Assembly (NCBI GenBank): GCA_029962745.1
Contig: CM057158.1
Location: forward strand, 12,928,776 to 12,992,775
Reading direction: 5' to 3'
DNA from: Echinometra lucunter
Lineage: Eukaryota; Echinodermata; Echinoidea; Camarodonta; Echinometridae
DNA: 64,000 bases
Positions 36,801 through 46,450 of the stretch are shown piece after piece. Under the pieces are notes generated by a model. That model searched no databases. It was given only the letters and a program-made list of their open reading frames with translations, and was not told where the DNA came from. Position 1 is the first letter of the stretch. Every line of letters starts with the position of its first letter. Both the position numbers and the translations under genes were made by a program.

Positions 36801-37748
36801 GAGATATGTGATGAATACGAAGTGAAGTTGTGAAGTTTAATGCAAGTACTACATTGCAGTGACTTTACGCGCACTCGCGTATGACGTAGCATTATTCTCA
36901 GATCTATGCGAAGCAAGAATTGCAAGCTTGAATTGCTTATTATAAAAGATTGTTTTGATGTATAAAATTGATAATTATATATGTCAATATAATATTCATT
37001 TATGCAAATATGTTTTTTTTTCAACCCAACATTCAAGATAATAATGATAATGATGTTAATAGTGATGATGATGGATAACAGATGTGTTTGTGTTGAAATG
37101 CATCTTAAATCTTCATGCGATTCAACATGGAATTGATTAATAAGACTAACAGTTAGGCCTAATAATTTGTTTGATTTTCCGCTCACAAAATAATGCACCC
37201 CTTTATCAATCACGAAACTCAAAACCCACCCATTAACACAATGCATTTCAGGTAGGGCCTATTTGATGCATGAAATATCTCTATTTTCAGTTTTGCATCC
37301 CCTCGACACTTCCGAGTGGATCCCACGTGCGAATCGGAAGACTTTGGCAAGTTTCGGGGGTTGTGGAATGTCTCCCCTGTGCAAAATTCGGAGTTAAGAA
37401 GAAAACAGTGGAAAAATACGGTGTCTCTGAACTCCAAATTTTTTTTAGCGGGGGGTAGACTCTACATGCATGTAAGATGATATGGAACTCTTTTCGTAGT
37501 TGCTGTTGACATGGTTGAGCGTTGTTTGTGCTGTCCTTGCCTTGTTTTAACCTACAATATTTATTGGCATTTTTAAGATTTTCTTTTGATCTATTACTTA
37601 CTGGATTAGTTGGATAAACAGCAGACAAATGCTTCTTCAGTTTCCTCACAGTCCAGTCCATAAAACATTCCACAGTTTGATCTCCGATCTCCTGCTGGTT
37701 TGGTGCTTTTACAACAAGAGTCAAGGGAGAGCCTGCTAGAGTTTCCAT
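26888..37748 (-). CDS. HERPUD2: HERPUD family ER ubiquitin-like domain membrane protein (HERPUD2-like)
   Basis: ER-membrane protein with a cytosolic ubiquitin-like domain; relatives recruit ubiquilins and assemble the HRD1 degradation complex. Minus-strand exons: 37748-37602, 34676-34599, 30939-30740, 30008-29877, 29420-29028, 27527-27398, 27061-26888; all phases agree, 417 residues (human HERPUD1 391, HERPUD2 406). Residues ~8-88 are the ubiquitin-like fold (V-K-A-P-N-Q, D-W-T-V-R-K-L-K, I-I-Y-S-G-K-L-L, V-H-L-V-C). A D-G-L-R-Q-R-T motif and a Pro/Ala/Gln-rich linker follow. R-D-W-L-D-W leads into a hydrophobic hairpin (~288-322, S-I-V-Y-F-Y-S-S). The tail is acidic and ends F-F-T-S-I-L-P-Q-G-P-P. 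The codon upstream of Y-E-M is GTG, so ATG 37748 is chosen. Wording is nearer HERPUD2 than HERPUD1, but invertebrates may have a single ancestral gene. Confidence 0.96.
27698..27955. repeat. (ATT/ATC)n microsatellite in a HERPUD intron
   Basis: About 250 bp of interspersed ATT and ATC trinucleotides. Reading frames on both strands (Ser/Leu-rich or Ile/Met-rich) are artefacts of the repeat. Confidence 0.95.
31028..31185. mobile_element. Hairpin MITE, GTTGCAT family copy 2
   Basis: Inverted ends AGGGCCCCGTTGCATATAA and TTTTATGCAAAGGGACCC. Internal arms ACTCTGCCATCAATGG and CCACTGATGGCAGAGT, and the shared CAACAGCCAATCAAATTCAA. Lies in HERPUD intron 2. Confidence 0.8.
31384..34382. mobile_element. 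3.0-kb hAT-type element with exact 8-bp target duplication
   Basis: Left terminus CAGGGTTGGCGATTTTTTTT and right terminus ending ATTTAAATCCGCCAACCCTG form inverted ends. The eight bases CCTCATAT occur directly outside both (31376-31383 and 34383-34390). Eight-base duplications and CAGGGTTGGC-type tips are hallmarks of hAT transposons. Subterminal ATTTAAATCA repeats occur at both ends. No transposase frame remains. The element hosts the nested repeat at 32101-33473. It occupies most of HERPUD intron 2. Confidence 0.82.
32101..33473. mobile_element. Nested element made of eight 150-bp tandem units ending in a (GGAC)n tract
   Basis: Ends are the inverted pair TTATGCCTCCGCC (32101-32113) and GGCGGAGGCATAA (33461-33473). 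Inside, a 150-bp unit starts at about 32161, 32311, 32461, 32611, 32761, 32911, 33061 and 33211. Units contain TGACCTTTGACCTTG, AATCTAATCAGATCATTG and CAAATGGTTCTTAAGTTATCG. A GGAC run lies at about 33345-33422. The unit length is divisible by three, so the array gives ~50-residue periodic frames that are not proteins. The units within the array are close to identical. Confidence 0.88.
35700..35800 (+). mobile_element. tRNA-like SINE head
   Basis: TAGCTCGATAGATAACGCG (A-box like, 35707-35725) and GGGTTCGAGTCAC (B-box like, 35763-35775) have tRNA-like spacing. It is followed by GGCAGGCATGGTAAGTC and then a GGGGAGACATTCCACA motif shared with other sites in this intron. Confidence 0.6.
35846..35886. 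repeat. Perfect 18-bp-arm palindrome with 5-base loop
   Basis: Arms CCGATATATCGATACTCG and CGAGTATCGATATATCGG around CCAAC. The arms match perfectly. Confidence 0.9.
35950..36077. repeat. Interstitial telomere-type (CCCTAA)n array
   Basis: About 128 bp of CCCTAA hexamers with variants (CCCAA, TCCTAA, TTCTAA). A smaller patch follows at about 36210-36250, ending in an A run. Located in HERPUD intron 1. Confidence 0.9.
36262..36345 (-). mobile_element. tRNA-like SINE fragment with A/T tail
   Basis: Minus strand: CTTTTGGTAAAGCTTGTGGC then CCCCCGGTTCAAGCCTTC, a tRNA-like A-box and a B-box GGTTCAAGCC. It is followed by a T-rich tail (an A run at about 36249-36270 on the plus strand). The anticodon arm reads CTCATAATCTC. 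Too degenerate to be an active tRNA. Confidence 0.5.
36397..36454. repeat. Hairpin of the GTGGAATGTCTCCCCTG motif
   Basis: Perfect 19-bp arms GTGTGGAATGTCTCCCCTG and its reverse complement around a 20-base loop. The motif recurs inverted at about 35825-35845 and direct at about 37360-37377, so four copies lie in HERPUD intron 1. Confidence 0.85.
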
Positions 37749-38060
37749 TTCGTACACTTTCTTGTATTTTTTTTGTAAATCAATGTCCTATCAATATTTT
37801 ACTGATGCCTGGTGTCTAAATCTGAATAATGACGCCTTTTCTCAGCTTTGCTGTAATGTTCGGGGTCCCCAGCGTTTTCGAAGGAACGGGCGCGGTGGAG
37901 CATGCATGCATGCAAATAGCGGCTACCAAACCACCAATAATCCTGCGTAGGCCTTAGGCGTAGGCGTAGCGGCACTGACCGGCGCGGCACCAACGAAGAA
38001 GCAGCAGAAAATAAGACGTATATAGCAGTCTGAAGAATCAAACAAGGTGTATCCTACAGT
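37749..38060 (-). promoter_or_regulatory. Presumed HERPUD 5' UTR and promoter
   Basis: Immediately upstream of the HERPUD start codon. A CpG- and GC-richer patch at about 37860-38000 differs from the AT-rich surroundings. No TATA box was confidently placed, and no consensus ER-stress element (CCAAT-N9-CCACG) or ATTGG-N-CCACG was found within about 1 kb. Confidence 0.35.
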
Positions 38061-39167
38061 TTTATATTGCGCCTAGAGAGAACAAACTTCACAATTTATG
38101 ATCTAAGCCTCTTCCTAATGATTCCCTGGCGCTTAGCTTTGTGTCGGTTTTTAATTCGTTATGCCAACATCGTCTATGCAATAGCAACACGTAAGCCTAC
38201 TGAAGTAATCGACTAGAGAACAAGTCGAGTAAAGAATGTTCCTTTTTGTTTTTTAATTTTATGATTTTAAAACAGTTATTTTTTCTTAATTTTTTAAGAA
38301 TTCGTACTAAAATTATTTTATATGTAACATCTGCTTTCCAAATTTTTTTGGGGGGAGTAAACGAAGCATGCCCTTTTTTTGTAGTGATGAAATTTGGATT
38401 AGCGTACGTATCATCATCTCACGAAAACTTGCTTACAACTTCAGTTGACGGATACCTCCCAAAATTACGTCAGGCTCTCTGTGCGCATGTCAAGTCGCGT
38501 GATTTTCCACTGATCTCTACAGATCAGTGGTGATTTTCCCATCCTGGTACATGGTAGAGATCGCGATGTTGTTTGTTTACAGTATTTCGGTGTGTCAGGT
38601 CAAAGGCATATAGGTCAAAAGGGTCCATCGCTAGCTAGAACACTATGCTTGCGGATATTTGATGGGGGGGGGGGGGTATAACCGGGTAAATACGCCCTAT
38701 TACCCTATAAGTAAATTGATAAGATTCAACAGAACAAAGAAACAAGTCATCATCTCCCAAGCGTAGACAGTATACATGCAATGAAGTTTCAAAAATCGTC
38801 ACTTAGAGCCGGGAATTGAAGTTACTTTAATACTCTCACTTCTATTTATATTGCACCTTGGCACGACAAGCTCGACGGCATATCATTTCAGTAAAAAAAA
38901 AAAAAAAAAAAAGAGAGAAAACAGAGGGGCGGACAGGAAATGAAATTCCTTTGGGGAATTTAGACCCACGTGTTCAGTTGGGGGTTCCCCTCAACTTTTG
39001 GAGAAGAAACTAGTGTACTGAACTTCCCGTAGCTTCCCGTGAAAAGGACGCGTGTGGGTGTGACACCACGGATCAAAATAATGTTCATATCATGCCATGG
39101 AAGCGCATGGCGGGCCATGCTCCTCCGTTCCAAGTTTTTGCATTTTTAATGTGTGCCACACTGCATC
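38061..39167. other. Intergenic, no gene; contains a small palindrome
   Basis: No coding sequence recognised. A perfect hairpin CCACTGATCT / AGATCAGTGG with a 4-base loop lies at 38507-38530. G runs occur near 38665, and an A run at about 38893-38912. Confidence 0.45.
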
Positions 39168-39237
39168 ATCTGGCGTAGCTAAGGGGGGGCACAAGGGGGC
39201 CATGGCGCCCCCTGTTGATCGGCGAGCAAAAAAAAAA

Positions 39238-39269
<32 letters not shown>

Positions 39270-39715
39270 AAACCATTCAAGTCCACTTCACATAACTTAT
39301 ACCCCTACCCTGCGAACGGAAAGTAAAACGTAAATATGCCACTTCCCATATAAGTTACCCTTAATACTAAATTTTGGTGTGCAGAAAATGCCATTTTTAG
39401 GCACGAATTTCAAAAATTTCCCTACGTGGGAGCAGGGATACCTCCTCCCCCCCCCCCTTCGTTCGGTCACTTCGCTCCCTCGCCTCGGCCCCCTATATTT
39501 TCATGCACAAATTTTCGAAAATCTCCCTACTGTGGGAGGGGTATCCCCCCTCCCACAGTATTGTGTTGAAAATTCCTGGCTACGCCAGTGCCGACATAGC
39601 ATATTATGATGTGGGAGGGGGGGGTATCCCCCCTTCCACGCTTCACTCCCTTGCCTTGCCCCCCCCCCCTCCTGTTGAAAATTCCTGGTACGCCAGTGCC
39701 GACATATCGTGTTAT
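39168..39715 (+). repeat. Non-autonomous repeat with CTGGCGTAGC / GCTACGCCAG ends
   Basis: Starts CTGGCGTAGCTAAGGGGGGG. CCTGGCTACGCCAGTGCCGACAT-type sequence follows at about 39571-39597, and a second, slightly altered copy at about 39682-39706. The interior has an A/GAA tract, C runs and TCACTTCGCTCCCTCGCC, shared in reverse with 20519-20795. Confidence 0.6.
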
Positions 39716-39839
39716 GAGATTATTATAGGCAATGTAGGCGGCTTCATAAATTAACTAATAAGCCCTATTGGCCTGTATCTCCTCGAGCATGTCTGTATTT
39801 TTTTCTTGGTAGGCCTGCATTTTGCCAGTTTTTATTTTA

Positions 39840-40533
39840 AGGCCCCCTCACACCTGACCGAATGTAGGCGGACGAAGGGTGACGAATGGGAAAAATGCAC
39901 GAAATGCACGCGAATTCAACGAATTCAAATAAAATTTCAGTCAAATCATGCGATCAGTAACTATTGTCCAATTTTATCAACGAACGGTAAGCGAAGGATA
40001 AATATGACATGCGAAGGATATCGATTTTTCGGTTCACCTCTTTGAGTAAATTGCAGCCGAAGGCGAGCGAAGGGTTGATATAACCCAATAAGACGAACGA
40101 ACAGTGAGCAATGGTTTGATATGGCGTGCGATTAGAAACGAAGACGAGGGAATAGATCAGGCGTTTGTCATCGTGTTGCTTCGTTAAGGGTTCTTTCGAG
40201 ATCGGTCCACTTTGGCAAAAGCGCGATGAGGGACTATGCGCGACAATAACACACGAACGATAAACGAACGATTACCGCAGACTAAATAAGAGATGCGAAT
40301 TCAAACAGATGACCAACGATTTTTCAATTCGTCGGGGAAATTTTAAACATGTTCAAAATTTCCGCGCGAATTTGAATAACCGCAGCTGTTAGTTCCGAAG
40401 GTGTACGAACCCAAACACGAAGGGTAAATATGATTTACTATCAGTTACCATTGAAAACGATTTTTAAAAAAATGCCTTTCGCCAGCCATCGCAAGGCATA
40501 TTTCAGGCAATTCGGTTAGGTGTGAGGGGGCCT
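39840..40533. mobile_element. Non-autonomous DNA element with 25-bp ends and TTA target duplication
   Basis: AGGCCCCCTCACACCTGACC starts the left end, and the reverse complement of a near-identical sequence ends at 40533 (GGTTAGGTGTGAGGGGGCCT). TTA flanks both sides (39837-39839, 40534-40536). A three-base TTA duplication fits the PIF/Harbinger superfamily, whose broken transposase occurs at 3068-4175. A direct relationship is not shown. The interior is rich in CGAACGA/GCGAAGG words. Confidence 0.75.
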
Positions 40534-40536
40534 TTA

Positions 40537-41470
40537 CCATCATTAATTCAATGTTAGATTATCTATATCAATTATTATTAATTCGGATGGGATGTGATTA
40601 AATATCTAAGTGCATATGACTCTGTTTCTATCAACAGTGGGGAAATGATGGAAGGGAAATCAGAGGGGGACCCAGAGAGAGACAGACAGACAGACAGAGA
40701 GACAGAGACGGAGAGAGAGAGGGGGGGGGGGGTGGGGGAGGGAGGGAGGGAGAGAGATGGAGACAGAGATGGAGAGAGTTAAATGTAGTTCGGGGTGCAT
40801 GAGGGTTAGGGTCAAATGGGTCAATGCCATTTTGTATTTCCGACAGAAATGATTACTGGTATATCTAGTCATATGTCATTGTCATAAACAACCGCGCCTT
40901 GGAGTGGGGCAAACACTCTCGAGGGCCCAGGCTCAAACCGGCCGGGGCCCACCTCAAACACTTACTACCAATAACATACAGCCCTAACCCCCCCCCCCCC
41001 CTCCACCGGGGAACATTCCCCCACCCCAACCACTATACATAATTTTAGTTCTTGATATTTCAAAAGTGCATTGTTGCCTTAATTGTTGGTATTTTTTCTG
41101 AAAAAGCCAATATATATACATATAACAAAAATACATTTTAGAGACTAAGCATTGCAATGGGCGGGTTACAAATAGAGTGCCAAAAAGGAAACGGGCACAT
41201 TTCGCGAAGAGGCTGATGCCTTTTGTCCGAGTATCAACTCTTCAAAATTTTGGGCGGGTGAGCGAATTAACAAGCTCGCATTTCATGTTTTGTTTTTGTT
41301 TTGTTTTGCTTTGTTTTTTTTTTCATTTCTTATTTTTTGGCACATTTTTTGAAGTGAAAATGTACATTACATATTCGGACGCCTCGCTCTCAGAATTCTC
41401 ACTGCACTGATTCATGCACTTCGATGCCAAAATATGAGGTTGCTTGCGGGGTTTGTCTCATGGGTTACAG
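40537..41470. other. Non-coding with GA/CAGA microsatellite
   Basis: A purine-rich microsatellite of GACAGACAGA and GAGA repeats with a G run spans about 40670-40780. Otherwise there is no gene. A C run lies near 40988-41001. Confidence 0.6.
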
Positions 41471-42252
41471 TTCGTTATTCCGAAAGTTCGTTTATTCCGA
41501 AGGTTCGTTTATTCCGAAGGTTCGTTTATTCCGAAGGTTCGTTTATTCCGAAGGTTCGTTATTCGAAGGTTCGTTATTCCGAAAATGAAATAAGGTTTGT
41601 TATTCAAAGGTTTGTTAGTCCGAAAACGAAATAAGCTTCGTAATTTCGAAGTTCGTTAGCCCGAAAACGAAATAAGGTTCGCTATTTCGAAGGTTCGTTT
41701 ATTCCGAAGGTTCATTTATTACGAAGGTTCATTATTTCGAAGGTTCGTTAGTCCGAAGGTTCGTTAGTCCGAAAACGAAATAAGGTTCATAATTCCGAAG
41801 GTTTGTTAGTCCGAAAATGAAAATAAGGTTCGTTAGTTCGTTAGTTTTTTTTCGGACCAACGAACCTCATTTCATTTTCGGACTATCGAACCTTCGGAAT
41901 AACGAACCTTATTTTATTTTTGGATTAACGAACCTTCGGAATAACGAACCTTATTTCGTTTTCGGACTAACGAACGTTCGAAATAACGAACCTTCGGAAT
42001 AACGCCACAGAATTTCGGATTAACGAACCCTTTTTCATTTTCGGACTTATGAACATCTAGGTATACGCAATTTACATGTTTCGGAATAACGAACCTTCGG
42101 AATAACGAACCTTCGGAATAACAAACCTTCGGAATAACAAACCTTCGGAATAACAAACCTTCGGAATAACAAACCTTCGGAATAACAAATCTTCGGAATA
42201 ACAAATCTTCGGAATAACAAATCTTTGGAATAACGAACCTTCGGAATAACGA
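41471..42252. repeat. Large palindromic array of TTCGTTATTCCGAAGG units
   Basis: From 41471 to about 41850 units of the form GGTTCGTTATTCCGAA dominate. From about 41860 to 42252 the reverse complement TTCGGAATAACGAACC dominates. Variants carry GTTAGTCCGAAAACGAAATAA. The turn-around lies near 41845-41860, so most of the 780 bp can fold on itself. Reading frames on both strands that repeat R-Y-S-E-G-S-L-F or similar are artefacts. Confidence 0.88.
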
Positions 42253-42746
42253 ACATCACCCGTCTCATGTGAGAGGGGGCAATGAAATTGATTTGTCCCA
42301 ACCCATTTATAGAGGGAAGTATATCTTCCCGTCCTCTTCCGCTTCTTGCGTCTCTGGTATAGACAGGGTTTATCAAGAAACAACACATCTATTAAAATGA
42401 TCGAATGAAAAAGTTTAGCTATTGGAATGCTGGATATTTGAATTTTAACGTATTCACTTATCTGTTATGATAATGCCAAAACCAATTATTACATTATTTC
42501 AAAAGAAATTCCCTTTTATTTGGTAAATAGGTACAAAAGCACAAATATATTCAGATAAAGTGAAGCAATTAATTATTACTTGTAAATTGTTACTTGTATC
42601 CTATAGTGCACATTATGAAAAATAGGTCTCTGAAAATATTTTGCCTCTGACGTGACTTGTACCTTCATTGCTAAACTGCTGCTTTCATATCACTGCAAGT
42701 ACCAACTCTCTTCTTTCTCTCTATCTCTCTGTTTTTATCTGTCTAT

Positions 42747-42919
42747 CTTACTTTTCAACCTTAACAACTCAAAAGTTTCTTTTTCAATACAGGTGAACTG
42801 CATGATAGACTTTCATGCAGTTCATCAACATGCAGAAGGAAAATAAAACAATATCTGCTGAGTAAATAGGCCTACCTGACATGAAAAAGAAACCTTTGAG
42901 ATTTAAGGTTGAAAAGTAA
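42747..42919. repeat. Imperfect inverted repeat with central palindrome
   Basis: Left arm CTTACTTTTCAACCTTAA plus AAGTTTCTTTTTCA; right arm TGAAAAAGAAACCTTTGAGA then TTAAGGTTGAAAAGTAAG. A nested perfect 12-bp hairpin TGAACTGCATGA / TCATGCAGTTCA lies at 42794-42824. Confidence 0.7.
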
Positions 42920-44998
42920 GAATTTTTTTTTTATCTCTCGCTACATTTCAGAGCATTTGGGGGGGGGGGCAGTATTGCCTGATCAGGGGTCATGCACTTT
43001 GGTGTTTTTATTTTTTTTCAGGGGGTCTTAGGCCTCCTTCGGCCCGAAGGAAATTTTTGTCATGCATTTTTTTTATATTTTCGTAACGTATAGCCATACC
43101 TCTTCCTTCTGACAGATTTGTTCCATGGGCCATAAGGCAAAGGTTTACCCCAAGGGGGGGGGGGGGGTGCTGCCTGACAACTCATCCTGACCGAAAATGT
43201 CATTTTTGTGTGTTTTGGTATTTACTTCTTCTGGCATAATAGGATGAAAATCAATCCGACTTTGGGGCCCTATTAGGAACCCTAGGAGCAGGGAAGGGGA
43301 GGGGGTTACTCAGATTTGGTTCGGATGGGGTGTGCCGCTGAAGCCTCCTTACCGTAACCATTTTTAAGGGTCAATTTGGCAGAAAAGGGTACCCACTATT
43401 AGTTTTGCATCTTGGTTACTTTAGCGACAATATGGGCAAGAATATCATTCTGAACGTTTCAAAAAAGTGGGGGCATGTTCAGGGAGTTTCCGGCAGAAAC
43501 CATACCCCATGTTTAGGGATTTTGGCTTGCAAAAAAGCGACCCATCAGAGCGGCACACCCCGTATTCCAAATTAGGCGAGTACCCTAACCCCACTCCCCC
43601 CCCCCCCCCCCCCCCCACCCCATCCCCGGGCCTGGATGCCATCCTCGGCAGCAACGTATAGATTGACCAGCTTTTCTAGTATTTTTTTGTGAATGAGATC
43701 ATGGTTCTAAGCAACTTTAAGGGTACAAATCTGATAGATGTAAAATGGAGTGACTATTAACGGGCTCCCAGACTAGTAGGAGGCAAAATGCCTGGATTCT
43801 CATCTCAATCAATCTACCAACTTCTCCTAACAACGGAGCGCCATCTCATTAGCTTCCGCATCATTATGCATCATTCATAACTGCACCGCTTTCCAACATC
43901 CTAGGGCGATAAGGTAGCGCCGTGCTCCACACTACCACGCATCAAACCAGCACGTAAATTTATCATGCAATCTCCGATACAAGCCAAGAGCTGAACCTGC
44001 TGTGCGTATTGTAAGTATGACTATTTTCTCAATTTATCATTTTTTATCTTCATTTCTTTTCCTTTATTTTTCTATCACTCCAGATACAATATATTCAAAC
44101 AATCCTGATATTGAAGCTGCATACGCTATCACGCTCTTGGTACGACACAGAACCGATTTTCATCACATTGTGCGATTGCTTTGGTAACGTATGCAAATCC
44201 ACACTTTTCCGTATTCGTCGCCTGCTAAGCTGCTGTAGCTGTTGGTAGCGAAGCGGGCTTTGGCGCACATTAGACCAAACTCCATTGCAATATGACTGGG
44301 TAATGTATGGCGGGGTAGTTACGATGCATAGCTGGCATTGCATGCATGCCTCTTGATATGGTCTCTGATCGCTAGGCGAGGACATGATGAAGACAGTCAT
44401 AAACATGTATGGCTGAATGATCCATAAAGTGTGGCTCAGTATGTGACAGTAATTTTGCAGGCAGCATGGCTAAATCAGAAGAAGCAGAACGTCTTTCATT
44501 TTGGCATAAGGGAACATCAGATTTGGAGGGGGGGGGGGGGGGGGTAGCGTGTGGCAATTAGATACAACTTCCAAAACAACTGTATTATCCTATTTGGGCC
44601 AACATACTATGTATAGTTATCTTATTTTACACATTTCATGAAATATGTCCAATTTAATGAGAAATCTTGATGAAATTCTGCAAAAGTAGAATGGTCTATG
44701 AAACACTTTCATAACATTGCAGTTAAAGGTACTTGTATTTTTGTTCGTCTTGTTCAAGATAAAGTTGATCCTCTTAAAGAGGTCATTGGGTAGTATTGTA
44801 GAAGACTTTGTTTTAAAAGAAGACAGAATTCAGATGAAAATGGAATCTTCAGTAGATGTTGAAGTATCAAATATACTGGTTTACCAAATGATAACCATGA
44901 CTCAGTACCTATGTTTGCTCATTTTACTGGTATAATGTTCAGAGTGTTTGCTCTGTGTCATGATGGTAGTTCTCTCTTGTTTCATAGGAATTATATTC

Positions 44999-45041
<43 letters not shown>
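42920..45041. other. Non-coding; long G/C runs; possible untranslated exon
   Basis: Contains G or C homopolymers near 42958, 43157, 43596 and 44528. The GC-richer stretch 43780-44010 ends in a consensus-like donor (ATT followed by GTAAGT, ~44008). It could be a 5' untranslated exon of the downstream junctophilin, but nothing proves this. A (TA)n run at about 45003-45038 precedes the next element. Confidence 0.3.
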
Positions 45042-45043
<2 letters not shown>

Positions 45044-45251
45044 ATCCGAAAAGGGGGGTTTATGAAGAGGGCCGTTGCAAGACATTGTATACCACTAATT
45101 ATTGTCATTTCATATGTGCACTGTACTGTACTGTCATTAATATTATTGATTCCAGATCCTGATGAAGGGCAGGTGCCCGAAAGCTTGGTCCTAATTAGTG
45201 GTATACAATGTCTTGCAACGGCCCTCTTCGTAAACCCCCCTTTTCGGATCA
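45042..45251. mobile_element. 210-bp MITE with nearly identical 60-bp inverted arms
   Basis: Left arm begins TGATCCGAAAAGGGGGGTTT; the right arm is its reverse complement, with a single visible mismatch in about 60 bases. The centre contains CTGATGAAGGGCAGGTGCCC followed by GAAAGC, which resembles a hammerhead ribozyme core (CUGAUGA, a short hairpin, GAAA). TA microsatellites flank both sides. Confidence 0.85.
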
Positions 45252-45411
45252 TACATATGATATGACGAAGAACCGCAAACGTACATCACCGAGACTGATC
45301 ACAATTATATATATATATGTATATATATATATGTATAATTTCTATTTCATTTCTTTTCATTTATTTGACCATTTTGAAAAATAACAAATATAAACATATA
45401 AATCGAATATA

Positions 45412-46448
45412 CAGTTGGGGCCAGAAGTTTACATACACCTAGCCAATTTCACACAAAATGTTCACTTGCCAAAATCAGAAAATCTACTGTATCTTCAGAA
45501 ATATTTCTGCCAACATAACAAATTAGGTACCAAACAAAAGAGCTTATCATGCTCTTTCATCTGACTGGTATCTCATTGGGGCTGAAGTATATCTCAGTGT
45601 GATTTTCTTCTAAAAACCTAATATTTGGGCAAAAAATTATGTCAGTCTTAAAACTAATATTTGCTCACTTTTCCTTACTAAAAGCATTTCAAATTTGCCT
45701 TCTTGCCGTAAATTTAGATGAATGGAACAGAAGTGAATAAAAATAACAGTTTATTTTTCAAAAATCACTTTGAAAGGCTTGAACTGATGGCTATACCATT
45801 GAGGACCAAAAGTTTACATACACCTTGGCTATTCCACCAAAAAATGTTCACTTGACAAAAGTCATAAAAAAATCTACAATATCTCCGGAAATATTTGTGC
45901 TATAATAACAAATTTTGATATCACCTGAGAGAGCTTATCATGCTCTTACTATTGACTGGCATGCCATAAGGACTGAAATGCATTCAAGTGCGATTTTCTT
46001 TGAAGTTAAACATCTGGCAAAATTTGAACAAAATTTGATGTCATCTTGGACTAAAACCAATTTTATATTTTTTGCTCATTATTTCTTAAAACCAGTATTA
46101 TGCCACCAACTTATCACTCATATTTGTTCCATTCATCTAAATTTACACAAAAAATCATCTGAAATGCTCTTGGGGAGGAGATGTGAGAAAAAAACATGAA
46201 ATGTTTTGGTATAAATTAACAAAAAATTTTCCCGAATATTAGGTATTTGGCAGGAAATCATACTGAGATATACTGTGGACTTAGTGAGATATAAGTCATT
46301 TGAAAGAGGATGATAAGCTCTTTTATTCGATACCAAATGTGTTATGATAGCACAAATATTTCTGAAGATACAGTAGATTTTCTGATTTTGGCAAGTGAAC
46401 ATTCTGTGTGAAATTGGCTAGGTGTATGTAAACTTCTGGACCCAACTG
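45412..46448. mobile_element. Tc1/mariner-like non-autonomous element, 1.04 kb, TA target sites
   Basis: Starts CAGTTGGGGCCAGAAGTTTA and ends in the reverse complement of CAGTTGGGTCCAGAAGTTTA, with TA directly outside both (45410-45411, 46449-46450). Inverted arms extend about 200 bp. The AGTTTACATACACCT tip is typical of Tc1-type elements. An internal segment from about 45802 (GAGGACCAAAAGTTTACATA) resembles a further left end, so the element looks composite. No transposase frame remains. Confidence 0.85.
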
Positions 46449-46450
46449 TA

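Noticed and set aside
37287..37757. Long HERPUD first-exon reading frame running on past 37602, and a start at 37757
   Set aside because: The frame past 37602 is intron read-through after a GTAAGT donor. The codon at 37757 is GTG, so the start is ATG 37748.
37260..38970. ER-stress elements upstream of HERPUD
   Set aside because: CCACG/CACGTG words occur (~37322, ~38967), but none is correctly spaced from CCAAT or ATTGG to form a consensus element.
41434..42388. Arginine/phenylalanine-rich frames on both strands
   Set aside because: Translation of the TTCGTTATTCCGAAGG repeat array, not genes.
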